Below are positions 46,464 through 54,458 of a stretch of 64,000 nt of DNA, piece after piece. This stretch comes from Sphingobacterium sp. UBA7855. GTDB taxonomy: Bacteria; Bacteroidota; Bacteroidia; Sphingobacteriales; Sphingobacteriaceae. The stretch spans positions 62,001 to 126,000 of the forward strand of contig DLST01000017.1 in assembly GCA_002500745.1 (NCBI GenBank), written 5' to 3'. The notes beneath the pieces were generated by a model, which saw only the letters and a program-made list of their open reading frames with translations, ran no database searches and was not told where the DNA came from. Both the position numbers and the translations under genes were made by a program. Positions within the stretch are counted from its first letter, which is position 1. Each line of letters begins with the position of its first letter.

Positions 46464-47075
46464 TTATAGTCCGAAACCGATACCCACGGACCAAACTCGG
46501 TTTTTAGCCGAACCAACATTAGGTGATAGGTTCGTCAAACCTAAACCATAACCAGCATTGATCTGAAATCCGTTCGTTAATTGATAACCGGCTAAGAAGT
46601 TCACACCAAAATCGGTACGCTTCATTTGGTCTCCTGAACCACTGCCAAACTTAATATCATCTTCCGTTGTAACACCGGCGAGAGTTTGCTTAGTTTTACC
46701 ACTTAACCCAAAACCAACATATGGTCCTGCACCTACAAAGAAATTACCAGATGCACCAGTAGGAAATTTAGCTACTAAATTGACTGGAATATCCAAAGAC
46801 ATAACAGTTACTTTATTTTCACTCGAGCCTTCGCCGATGGATTCTTTTCCACCTTTATTTTGCAGGGATAATCCGGGCTGGATAGAAAACGTTGGTGAAA
46901 TTGGTGCATCCAAATAACCTGTCACAAAAAATCCTGTTATAGATTTTGTACTACCATTGTCCATTGAATATTTAGGAATATTTACACCCGCACGTAATCC
47001 GTACCCCAATCCTCCTTGTGCAAATGCGCCCATTGATCCAAATAAAACTGCTGCAGATAATAATAATTTTTTCAT
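46464..47075 (-). CDS. Outer-membrane beta-barrel protein (third copy)
   Basis: A 203-residue barrel with signal peptide MKKLLLSAAVLFGSMGAFA followed by QGGLGYGLRAGVNIPKYS. The shared blocks are ISPTFSIQPGLSLQNKGGKESIGEG, IPVNLVAKFPTGASGNFFVGAGPYVGFG and NRVWSVGIGFGL. The start is the ATG at 47075, since the frame from 47084 begins with TTG. It is closest in layout to the first copy and is separated from the others by the AI-2E gene. Function unknown. Confidence 0.85.
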   Translation of the reverse strand: MKKLLLSAAVLFGSMGAFAQGGLGYGLRAGVNIPKYSMDNGSTKSITGFFVTGYLDAPISPTFSIQPGLSLQNKGGKESIGEGSSENKVTVMSLDIPVNLVAKFPTGASGNFFVGAGPYVGFGLSGKTKQTLAGVTTEDDIKFGSGSGDQMKRTDFGVNFLAGYQLTNGFQINAGYGLGLTNLSPNVGSAKNRVWSVGIGFGL

Positions 47076-47488
47076 GTTTCCCAATTTAACTACTTTGTTC
47101 TTTTTTCTTTTATTCTCATATATTTCCTGTATGAGATTTCTGACAACGTTGTTTGCAATATCTATTCCAAAATATATAATATGTTCATTTTCAAATTAAA
47201 AAAACAAAAAAAATCAAAAATCCTCCATTTACCAATGTCCTTTAAAAAAGACAATTGGTGGAATAAATTTCAACTTACTATGTTGTTAATGATCATCTAA
47301 AAAGCTTTCGTAAAAAGCTGGATACCTTATTGAGGTAAAGCGGCAAAAAGTCACTTTAAATTGTTAAACACATTTTCATCAACATGCGCTAGAGGCTACG
47401 TATTGAAAATACAAGCTTGGTTTTCAGAGCAATGCTTAAAAACTCAAAAGTTTTATCATAAAGATTTTTTAATTCCAATTATAAGTTT
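47076..47488. other. Intergenic region between beta-barrel gene and tRNA-Cys
   Basis: No credible gene. It holds an imperfect hairpin at about 47231-47261 (ACCAATGTC / GACAATTGGT with an A-rich loop) of unknown role, and must contain the promoter of the minus-strand barrel gene. Confidence 0.45.
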
Positions 47489-47496
47489 TATTTTTG
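47489..47496 (+). promoter_or_regulatory. Probable tRNA-Cys promoter -7 box
   Basis: TATTTTTG fits TAnnTTTG exactly, 25 bases before the mature tRNA. Confidence 0.6.
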
Positions 47497-47521
47497 CAGA
47501 CCTTCAAAAGGAAAAAAATAG

Positions 47522-47592
47522 GGTCGGATGGCCGAGTGGCTAGGCTGAGGTCTGCAAAACCTCCTACAGCGGTTCGAATCCGCTTCCGACCT
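47522..47592 (+). tRNA. tRNA-Cys (GCA)
   Basis: A full cloverleaf: acceptor GGTCGGA / TCCGACC, anticodon stem GAGGT / ACCTC with loop CTGCAAA and anticodon GCA at 47554-47556, and a TTCGAAT T-loop. The CCA end is not encoded. The discriminator base is T. Confidence 0.97.
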
Positions 47593-47625
47593 CGTTTTAT
47601 TTTAAACAATAAAAATATTATCAAA

Positions 47626-47805
47626 ATGGGAGTTACACGTTTAAAAAGAAAAGATAGAAGAAATAAAACTGTTTCACGTGTTGAAGTTCAGTTTTTGAAA
47701 TTAGGAACTAACGTAGAGTTAGGTTCTAGATCAAAAATGAAAGCTAGCAACCAAATCGTTAAAAACGATGCTATCTTAAATCAATTAGCTTCAGAAGCTA
47801 AATAA
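47626..47805 (+). CDS. Small basic conserved protein, 59 residues
   Basis: A very basic protein: MGVTRLKRKDRRNKTVSRVE followed by FLKLGTNVELGSRSKMKASNQ and a C-terminal NDAILNQLASEAK. Small proteins that start MGVTRLKRKDRRNK are familiar in Bacteroidota as conserved hypotheticals, and the composition is that of a ribosomal or rRNA-binding protein. It follows tRNA-Cys by 33 bases and has a strong terminator, so it may share the tRNA transcript. It might be one of the recently recognised lineage-specific ribosomal proteins, but I cannot confirm that from sequence. Confidence 0.7.
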   Translation: MGVTRLKRKDRRNKTVSRVEVQFLKLGTNVELGSRSKMKASNQIVKNDAILNQLASEAK

Positions 47806-47821
47806 GTAAGAAGAATTTAAT

Positions 47822-47852
47822 AGCCTTTAAAGTTATACTTTAAAGGCTTTTT
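47822..47852 (+). terminator. Terminator after the 59-residue protein gene
   Basis: A perfect 12-base stem AGCCTTTAAAGT / ACTTTAAAGGCT with a 3-base loop and a T tail. It overlaps the last codons of the convergent cutC gene. Confidence 0.92.
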
Positions 47853-48586
47853 AATAGGTCCACCATTTGGTGGACTTTTTCTTTTGAGCTCATCCACTGT
47901 GCTTCATCCATTCCATTAACCTGTGTCTGCTTAAAACTCATCTCTGATACATGCAACTCTTTCGCCGAACTGTGTATCGCAACTGCACCCGTTTCTTTTA
48001 AAATGTGAATAATATTGGACGCGTCGACCCCCGCCCCCGGCATAATCACAATACGGCCATTGGCTTGTTGAACCAACTCCTTGAGTAATGAAACTCCAGC
48101 GAAAGCAGAATTTCTTAAACCTGATGTCAGAATACGATCTATCCCCATATCAATAACATCTTCTAAAGCACGGAAAGGATCTTCTACGCGATCAAAGGCG
48201 CGATGGAACGTAACGTGCATGGGGCGTGCAGCTTCAACCAACCGCAAGGTATTGACTTTATCGACCGTACCATCTGCATTCAGCATACCGATCACAACGC
48301 CATCCATCCCCAACTGCTTACATACTTCAATATCTGCAATCATTTCCAAAATCTCGGTCTCGGTATAAAGGAAGTCCCCTCCACGTGGCCTGATAAGCAC
48401 ATGAATGCCAATGTTAACCAATTTTCGTACTAACTGGAGCTGGCCAAACGAAGGTGTAGTTCCCCCGTTTTCTAAATTTTGACAAAACTCTACGCGGGTT
48501 GCCCCACCCTTTTCAGCCTCTATAGCTGACGCTACGGAATTTGAACAGATTTCTAATTGATAATTCCCAATCGCCTTTTCCCTCAT
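47840..48586 (-). CDS. cutC: CutC family protein
   Basis: A 248-residue TIM-barrel protein of the CutC family. Family blocks are LEICSNSVASAIEAEKGGATRVEFCQNL, GGTTPSFGQL, VLIRPRGGDFLYT and RILTSG, with IMPGAGVDASNI near the C-terminus. CutC was linked to copper handling in E. coli, but that role is disputed and the enzyme activity is not settled. It is a single gene, and its 3' end runs into the convergent terminator of its neighbour. Confidence 0.93.
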   Translation of the reverse strand: MREKAIGNYQLEICSNSVASAIEAEKGGATRVEFCQNLENGGTTPSFGQLQLVRKLVNIGIHVLIRPRGGDFLYTETEILEMIADIEVCKQLGMDGVVIGMLNADGTVDKVNTLRLVEAARPMHVTFHRAFDRVEDPFRALEDVIDMGIDRILTSGLRNSAFAGVSLLKELVQQANGRIVIMPGAGVDASNIIHILKETGAVAIHSSAKELHVSEMSFKQTQVNGMDEAQWMSSKEKVHQMVDLLKSL

Positions 48587-48818
48587 TTGATTTTATTATT
48601 CTATTTTTCGTTTATGCGAATAACGTAAAAAAATAGCAAATAACCTATGCTCTTCTCTGTATTAGACTAATACCAAGGTTAAGAAGAGTAAAACTAATGG
48701 TTACGCATGCAAGCAAATTAAAACATTAAAAACATTCTGCTTACGTATTTGTATTTACCTTACAGGTTTTTATTTAAACAGCTAAAAATCAATTGTATAT
48801 CATTTCAAGTAGATTATC

Positions 48819-49238
48819 ATGGCAATTGTATCGAAAAATATGGAGACCCAAGAGAAAATTATCAGCACTTTTGAAGAGCTCCAACAAGCTATTTATGACC
48901 TTAAGCATCAACTCGTTGAATCTGAACTACTTTTCAATCAGGCGTGCAACAGACATATTGATTCTAATTTCCAAAAGGAATGGCTGCTGGATAGAATTTC
49001 TTCGCGCTACGATAGGATATCACTTCGCCACGATGTGATGCTGCTGGTTCGCGACACAATTTCTGCATTCCGGGATTTTGATGGGTATTTTCTTGATGTT
49101 AAGCAGTTACTACAGTCGATTGAATCATTGATGCTAAGCCATGCCGATGAGGAAGAATATGAAATTGCAGCTATTATCAAGAAATGGCATGAAAAATTTG
49201 CCGAAGCAATTTATTTCATAAGCGACTTCACTTATTAA
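48819..49238 (+). CDS. Hypothetical alpha-helical protein
   Basis: A 139-residue soluble protein predicted to be almost entirely helical, with heptad-like stretches (METQEKIISTFEELQQAIYDLKHQLVESELL) and an acidic C-terminal half (HADEEEYEIAAIIKKWHEKF). I recognise no family, signal peptide or membrane segment. A second ATG at 48840 (METQEK) is a possible start. It is followed after 45 bases by the Smr gene, which has its own promoter box, so co-regulation is uncertain. Confidence 0.55.
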   Translation: MAIVSKNMETQEKIISTFEELQQAIYDLKHQLVESELLFNQACNRHIDSNFQKEWLLDRISSRYDRISLRHDVMLLVRDTISAFRDFDGYFLDVKQLLQSIESLMLSHADEEEYEIAAIIKKWHEKFAEAIYFISDFTY

Positions 49239-49253
49239 GTCGCCGTTTTATTA

Positions 49254-49261
49254 TACTTTTG
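49254..49261 (+). promoter_or_regulatory. Probable promoter -7 box of the Smr gene
   Basis: TACTTTTG fits TAnnTTTG exactly, 23 bases before the ATG, so the leader would be very short. Confidence 0.55.
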
Positions 49262-49283
49262 CAGCATTGTAAAATATTAAGAA

Positions 49284-49577
49284 ATGCGCAAACCTTCAGC
49301 TACTGTTGACTTACATACCGATGCCTTCCTTGATGATTGGGAAGATTATTCACCAGAGGAACTCTTACAGGAATCCATTGATTTTATGCGATCTAATCTA
49401 GACGCAGCTATTTATTGGGAAATGAACGAAATAAGGTTTATTCATGGTAAGGGAAAAGGATTGCTTAAAAAAATGGTTTTTGAAGAATTGAAGGAATATA
49501 AGGATAATGGGTCTATTGAACGTTATTATACATCCTACCAAAATGAAGATATTGTGGTCGTTGTTATAGGAATTTAA
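49284..49577 (+). CDS. Smr/MutS2 C-terminal domain protein
   Basis: A 97-residue protein made of one Smr (small MutS-related) domain. It has the VDLHTDAF opening motif (the LDLHG-type motif lacks its Gly) and the IHGKGKGLLKKMVFEEL motif. Smr domains nick DNA or cleave RNA, and free-standing ones are associated with ribosome rescue or mRNA cleavage in several organisms. The role here is not known. A strong terminator follows. Confidence 0.85.
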   Translation: MRKPSATVDLHTDAFLDDWEDYSPEELLQESIDFMRSNLDAAIYWEMNEIRFIHGKGKGLLKKMVFEELKEYKDNGSIERYYTSYQNEDIVVVVIGI

Positions 49578-49581
49578 AAAT

Positions 49582-49612
49582 GCCCCCAGAAAGTGTTTAA
49601 CTTTTTGGGGGC
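49582..49612 (+). terminator. Terminator of the Smr gene
   Basis: A 13-base stem GCCCCCAGAAAGT / ACTTTTTGGGGGC with a 5-base loop. It is bidirectional in shape and could also serve the convergent DUF1080 gene. Confidence 0.8.
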
Positions 49613-49648
49613 AATGCAATTCAGGAAGCCTTAGTGTGATGTTTGCTA

Positions 49649-50629
49649 TTACTTTATTGCTGGTGTGATAATCACCTTACGGAATTCAACTGGGCCGTGA
49701 TCCCCCTGGAAATAGATCGGTCCTGGCTCTGCCTCTTTGCTATCCAATGCACCACCAGTTATGCCTGGGATTTCTTGGTTACTGATCACTGTCTTTCCGT
49801 TTGCAACTACCGTTACGAGACGTCCAATAAGTGTAATATCGAATGTTTGCCATTGTCCGGCTCCTTTATTGACCATTTCATTGGCAGCTAAAAAGCCATA
49901 TACCCCTGCGAAAAGCACCGCATTTGGATGTGCATCCTTGGGACTATCCTCTATCTGAACTTCATATCGACCTCTCAGGTAGACACCACTGTTGCTTCCT
50001 GCTGGAATTTTAAATTCAACATGTAATTTAAAATCTTCAAATTTTTGCTCAGAGACCAAATTAGAACCAGATTGCGGGCTAGTCAAAATTCCGTTTTTCA
50101 CCACCCACTGATTTGTCTTGCCTGTGGCTTTCCATCCGGTCAGATCCTTGCCGTTGAACAGCTGAATGGGCTTACCCCATTTGACTGCTGCGCTACGCTT
50201 CAGTTCTGGGGCGCGTATACCTTTAAAACGATATGTTTTGCCATCCGGCTCTGTTATTGTTCCTTCCAAAACACCATTAACAATTTCGCCTTCCACACTC
50301 AAATTCATCTTACCACTCTCCCATTGCGGGGGGATGGAAAATTTAAACTTTCCTTTTTCGTAAAACACATGAGAAACTGGTCGGGCACTCCCCGAAGTAC
50401 TCACATAGTGACCGACTAACGTTCTATAGCCTGACAATTTCACCTCTAACCAGGATGGTGCTGGTGTACCGTTGACATCCACTTCGATATCCCATCGCCC
50501 TATCAGCTCTTTACCCTCTACATCCTGTTGATAATGGAAAGACTCTCCGATTGAATGGGTAGCAAAGGTTACTTGCGGTAATGCACAAGAGGCCAAAATT
50601 CCTAAAAGAAATGCCGCTTTTCTGTTCAT
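49649..50629 (-). CDS. DUF1080 (3-keto-disaccharide hydrolase domain) protein, exported
   Basis: A 326-residue exported protein. The N-terminus has a signal peptide with an LASC site that could be a lipobox, or cleavage could follow TFA. A beta-rich region fills residues 30-150, and the C-terminal half is a DUF1080 concanavalin-like domain (IQLFNGKDLTGWKATGKTNQWVVKNGIL onward, with FKLHVEFKIPAGSNSGVYLRGRYEVQIED). Some DUF1080 enzymes hydrolyse 3-keto-glycosides, so a sugar role is plausible. The ATG at 50629 is chosen over a GTG at 50656. Confidence 0.85.
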   Translation of the reverse strand: MNRKAAFLLGILASCALPQVTFATHSIGESFHYQQDVEGKELIGRWDIEVDVNGTPAPSWLEVKLSGYRTLVGHYVSTSGSARPVSHVFYEKGKFKFSIPPQWESGKMNLSVEGEIVNGVLEGTITEPDGKTYRFKGIRAPELKRSAAVKWGKPIQLFNGKDLTGWKATGKTNQWVVKNGILTSPQSGSNLVSEQKFEDFKLHVEFKIPAGSNSGVYLRGRYEVQIEDSPKDAHPNAVLFAGVYGFLAANEMVNKGAGQWQTFDITLIGRLVTVVANGKTVISNQEIPGITGGALDSKEAEPGPIYFQGDHGPVEFRKVIITPAIK

Positions 50630-50722
50630 ATTATTTATGTTTATATTCGAATTCACATTAAATTTAAAGCAATTTAAATGTTTAGCGGCGGGTTTACAAG
50701 GATATAGTGTTAAAAATAGACA

Positions 50723-50751
50723 TAAAAAAAGCCCTAACTTTCGTTAGAGCT
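50723..50751 (-). terminator. Terminator of tRNA-Pro
   Basis: On the minus strand AGCTCTAAC / GTTAGGGCT with a GAAA loop (one mismatch) and a run of T, seven bases after the tRNA. A near copy lies at 51132-51167. Confidence 0.85.
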
Positions 50752-50758
50752 TCCTTAG

Positions 50759-50832
50759 TCGGGGTGGCAGGATTCGAACCTACGACCTCCACATCCCAAA
50801 TGTGGCGCGATACCGGGCTACGCTACACCCCG
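50759..50832 (-). tRNA. tRNA-Pro (TGG)
   Basis: Acceptor CGGGGTG / CACCCCG, anticodon stem CCACA / TGTGG with loop TTTGGGA, anticodon TGG (50796-50798 on the plus strand), and T-arm GTAGGTTCGAATCCTGC. The 3' CCA is not encoded. It is followed by a terminator and lies at the border of the accessory region. Confidence 0.96.
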
Positions 50833-51550
50833 AAAAGGTATCACCTTTGTTTTGTGTGGCACAAAAGTACATTAAATACAGCTATCTTTCAAGAATATTC
50901 TTAACAAAAAACTTAACAAACTGATTTATTGCAAAATAATTTATAAAAGATTTAACACCCCGATCAATTTCTGTATAAAAACTACTTTCACACCACCTAA
51001 TTTGCCTAAAATAAATACACGAGCAAACGATTAAAACAGTGCTCGTTTAAAAAGCAGAATTGGTTAAACCTCCTACAGATTGAGCAATAGCATATCTTAA
51101 AGACTCGAGATCGTCACGCTGTACCAAAACGAAAAAAGCCCCAACTTTCGTTAGAGCTTTTTTTAGTCGTCCTGTCGGGACAATTTTCGAACCATTTTTT
51201 AGAAGATCTAAGAAAATTGGTATTCCAAAAATGATGATTATATAGGTTTTTGAAATTACTATTCTTGAATGAAACATAACGCATTTTTCAGACAGCTCTG
51301 ATTGAACTCCGTCATGAAATGAAGTAAATCTTAGATACTTTTCAACTAAATCACCACACCTCCTACGGATATATTCCAGTAATTTAGCAATTGCAAATAT
51401 GATTTGAGATTCAAAAACGCTGTGAAGATTTTTTGTAACCAGCCTAAATTGAACTTGAAGGTATTTGACTAAGCTGAACAAAAGGTTTAAACCACCTTGC
51501 AATCAACTAGCTAAATGAGAATTTTACATTGCAATTTATTATTATTGTAT
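50833..51550. other. Gene-free tRNA-proximal border of the accessory region
   Basis: There is no credible gene here. The longest frame (51047-51502, minus strand) runs through the duplicated terminator and tRNA-like remnant and has no recognisable protein family. The stretch includes the remnant at 51131-51195 and must contain the promoter for the following two-gene ATPase module. I see no exact TAnnTTTG box near that start. Confidence 0.55.
51131..51195 (-). repeat. Second copy of tRNA terminator plus tRNA 3'-end-like remnant
   Basis: Bases 51132-51169 repeat the tRNA-Pro terminator region (AAAAAAGCCCCAACTTTCG and on to TTAGTCG) with few changes. Directly beside it, on the minus strand, GGTTCGAAAATTGTCCCGAC followed by AGGACGA looks like the T-loop and acceptor end of a tRNA, but the T-stem does not pair and no tRNA body follows. 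It is a decayed tRNA gene end. Confidence 0.6.
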
Positions 51551-51745
51551 ATGGAATTGACGCAACAAACCAAACAGAACGAGGTAGATATACCACAGAA
51601 AATCTTCAATCAGCTGATACTTGAACTGGAAAAAACTACAGTTCCAAAATCAGTGACCGACCAGCTTAAGGAAACTATAATTACCAAGGGCGATTTCTCC
51701 GAACAATCACTCCGTGCCGCTATGATCCCAAATCCTGAAATATGA
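51551..51745 (+). CDS. Small protein coupled to the Rad50/RecF-like ATPase
   Basis: A 64-residue protein, predicted to be helical: MELTQQTKQNEVDIPQKIFN, then LILELEKTTVPKSVTDQLKE and GDFSEQSLRAAMIPNPEI. I recognise no family. The ATG at 51551 is preferred over a start at 51515. The stop codon overlaps the ATG of the ATPase as ATGA, so the two are translated as a unit. A subunit or regulator (for instance a partner or inhibitor) of the ATPase is an inference from this coupling. Short partners next to SMC-like ATPases are common in defence modules. Confidence 0.65.
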   Translation: MELTQQTKQNEVDIPQKIFNQLILELEKTTVPKSVTDQLKETIITKGDFSEQSLRAAMIPNPEI

Positions 51746-54198
51746 TATTGGTAAAGAAAATAGAGATAGTTGAATTCAGAGGGATAAGAAATCTCGAAAT
51801 TGATTTCAAGAAGAAAAACTTCGCCATCTGTGGAAAGAATGGAACAGGCAAAAGTGGCATTGTAGATGCATTGGAATTTGGGTTGACAGGTGATATTTCC
51901 AGACTTGCGGGCAGCGGAACGGGAGGAATTTCTTTAAAAGAGCACGCACCACATGTTGACAGCAGAAGCAACCCCGCAAAGTCAAAAGTAATCATTACGG
52001 TATTTATTCCTTCGTTGAACAAAGAAGTAGCTATCGAAAGAAATGTAAATGACATCAATAATCCGGTGATAAAGCCAACTACGCCCGAAATCGTTACTGT
52101 TCTTGATGAAGTGAGGAAACATCCTGAATTTACTTTGTCCAGGCGTGAACTCATCAAATATGTTATTTCAACTCCGGGAGATCGAGCAAAAGAGGTTCAA
52201 GCGTTACTGAGATTGGAGAAAGTCGAGAACCTTAGAACTTCACTGCAAAAGATCGCAAATGCTGATAAACGGGAAATACCCCTATTAAAAAAACAAAAAG
52301 AGGATGCCAAAGGCCACCTATTGACTGCTTTAAATATCACCGAATTCACGTCCGAAAAAGTATTAGAAGCGGTTAATGTCAGAAGAGTGGCGCTAGGACT
52401 ACCTCCCCTCACTGAATTAACGGCAACTACTTCTTTCAAAGACGGATTAACTACTCAAACAGCGACAAAAACTGCCAACATCGTAAAGGGAGCAGCTATA
52501 AACGTCCTAACAAAACTAAAGAACACATTTACAGCGTATAATAATTCTGGTAAAGGCAAAGATTTACGGGAAATTATTGAAAGTATTGAAGCCCTGAAAA
52601 GCGACAGTACTATTTTAAAAAACTTAAACCGAGAAGGATTTCTTAGGGATACACTAATATTTATAGACAGCGACTGTTGCCCTGCCTGTGACACAGAAGT
52701 TGGCTTGGATGAGCTCATAGCTATAGTTCAGGATAAGCTGAAGATGTTTGAAGCAGTAACCCTAAAACGTTCTGCTATCGAATTTCGTTTGGAGGCATTG
52801 ATAGAAGAGTTAAGACAATTATATTTAGATATCAGGCCGGTAAAAGATTTGGGTGCCTTATTAAATCCCATCGTTGATACTTCAAAATTGGATGATTATT
52901 TGACTGATATCCATAAATGTGCTAACTCTATCAAGTCCTTTTTACCTGTTGAAGAGCTATTAGCTGCGCTTGAAAATTACGGCTCTATACCGAAAGAGGT
53001 AGAAGATATCACGAACGAAATTGAAAAACGTATTAAAGCAATACCAGATCCCTCGAAACAAGACGCTGCCCGTGATTACCTAACAATCGTACAGGAGAAA
53101 CTTGAAGCCTATAGGACTGCATCCTCTAATTTTAAAAAAGCGCAAGACAAATCGGAAATCAGCACAAAAGTTTTTGAAACCTTTGGAAATGTTGTTACCC
53201 AAACACTCGAAGAACTGTACAAAGAAGTAGAAGCCAATTTTACCGAGCTATACCGTTTCATAAATAGTGATGATGAGGCTACATTTACAGCCCAATTGAC
53301 TCCATCGATTGGAAAGCTAGGTTTTAACGTAGACTTTTATGGTCGGGGTTATTTCCCGCCGGGCGCCTATCACAGCGAAGGCCATCAAGATGGTATGGGG
53401 CTCTGTTTATATCTGGCTTTAATGCAACATATATTAGGCGACAATTTTAAATTCGCAGTGCTCGACGATGTTTTGATGTCTGTAGATACAGGGCACCGGA
53501 GGGAAGTTTGCAGATTATTAAGAGAGAAATTCCCGAGCACCCAATTCATACTGACCACACATGATGATGTTTGGCTGAAACACATGAGAACGGCTGGTCT
53601 GGTACAAGCAGGCGGATACATGCAATTCAGAAAATGGGATGTTGACAATGGCCCAAACGAGTGGAACGAAAAAGATGTTTGGGGGGAAATAGATAACTAC
53701 ATAAACAAAAACGACGTAAGAAGCGCGGCGTCATTACTTCGCCATTATCTGGAATACATTTCAGCAGATATCAGCCACAAGCTAAGAGCTCGTGTTGAAT
53801 TCCGGGGTGATGCGCAATTCATGTTAGGTGATCTATTGCCCGCTGCGACTTCACAATTCACAAAACTACTCGATGAAGGTGTAAAAGCTGCGAATTCATG
53901 GGGTAAGACGGAACTTGAAGAAAAACTGAAACAACAGAAAACAGATTTTAAAACTCTGATCACAAATTCTCAACTGGAACAATGGCAGACCAATGCAGCT
54001 ATCCATTACAACGAGTGGGCAAATCTTGAAGGGAAAGACTTTGAACCAGTTGCATCTGCCTTTAAAGCACTAATCAATGGTTTCTGTTGTACAGAAGAAG
54101 GTTGTAATTCTGTTTTGTACCTAGTGCCGGAAAGAGGCGAAAAAGACACAATGAGATGTGCATGCGGAACAACCAATATTAATCTGAAAAAGAAATAA
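51742..54198 (+). CDS. Rad50/RecF-like AAA ATPase with CxxC hook and C-terminal Cys cluster
   Basis: An 818-residue ABC-type ATPase of the SMC/Rad50/RecF group. The Walker A motif is GKNGTGKS with Lys37. A middle helical region (about residues 150-510) contains a zinc-hook-like CCPAC (Cys313 and Cys316). The signature region is SEGHQDGMG near residue 545, Walker B is FAVLDDV with Asp575 and Asp576, the D-loop is SVD, and the H-loop is THDD with His607. After the ATPase comes a helical part (RSAASLLRHYLEYISADISHKL, about 650-770) and a C-terminal CC-x4-C-x17-CxC cluster (Cys782, 783, 788, 806, 808) likely to bind zinc. No nuclease motif is visible. A stand-alone role in DNA or RNA surveillance or defence is inferred. 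Confidence 0.85.
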   Translation: MILVKKIEIVEFRGIRNLEIDFKKKNFAICGKNGTGKSGIVDALEFGLTGDISRLAGSGTGGISLKEHAPHVDSRSNPAKSKVIITVFIPSLNKEVAIERNVNDINNPVIKPTTPEIVTVLDEVRKHPEFTLSRRELIKYVISTPGDRAKEVQALLRLEKVENLRTSLQKIANADKREIPLLKKQKEDAKGHLLTALNITEFTSEKVLEAVNVRRVALGLPPLTELTATTSFKDGLTTQTATKTANIVKGAAINVLTKLKNTFTAYNNSGKGKDLREIIESIEALKSDSTILKNLNREGFLRDTLIFIDSDCCPACDTEVGLDELIAIVQDKLKMFEAVTLKRSAIEFRLEALIEELRQLYLDIRPVKDLGALLNPIVDTSKLDDYLTDIHKCANSIKSFLPVEELLAALENYGSIPKEVEDITNEIEKRIKAIPDPSKQDAARDYLTIVQEKLEAYRTASSNFKKAQDKSEISTKVFETFGNVVTQTLEELYKEVEANFTELYRFINSDDEATFTAQLTPSIGKLGFNVDFYGRGYFPPGAYHSEGHQDGMGLCLYLALMQHILGDNFKFAVLDDVLMSVDTGHRREVCRLLREKFPSTQFILTTHDDVWLKHMRTAGLVQAGGYMQFRKWDVDNGPNEWNEKDVWGEIDNYINKNDVRSAASLLRHYLEYISADISHKLRARVEFRGDAQFMLGDLLPAATSQFTKLLDEGVKAANSWGKTELEEKLKQQKTDFKTLITNSQLEQWQTNAAIHYNEWANLEGKDFEPVASAFKALINGFCCTEEGCNSVLYLVPERGEKDTMRCACGTTNINLKKK

Positions 54199-54396
54199 TT
54201 GGAGATGATCATTATTGAAAACGAAGAGACGGTAAAATAGACTTGTATTAAACATTTGTGAGGATACTCCTTAATTAATGGATATAACCTGGGTCTGGTT
54301 TATTCATTGATCGCCGAAACTCTGAAGTAACGAATTGGAAACGCCGTATACAACATTCGTTTTCACTGACAATCCTTAAAATCTTTTTCAACACAA

Positions 54397-54430
54397 AAAA
54401 ATAGGATGTTTAATATTTCATCCTATTTTT
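54397..54430 (-). terminator. Bidirectional terminator after the ATPase and molybdenum hydroxylase operon
   Basis: A perfect 12-base stem AAAAATAGGATG / CATCCTATTTTT. On the minus strand it follows iorB and is followed by a T run. Its T-rich other side can also stop the ATPase transcript. Confidence 0.85.
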
Positions 54431-54458
54431 CATCTTGAACAACTTACAAATACATTTA

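Noticed and set aside
47857..47880. Hairpin GTCCACC / GGTGGAC with a T run
   Set aside because: It lies inside the last codons of cutC, and the bases are explained by the protein sequence. The real terminator is at 47822-47852.
51047..51502. Open frame of 151 codons on the minus strand
   Set aside because: It runs through the duplicated tRNA terminator and the tRNA-like remnant and has no recognisable family. It is most likely a chance frame over decayed DNA.
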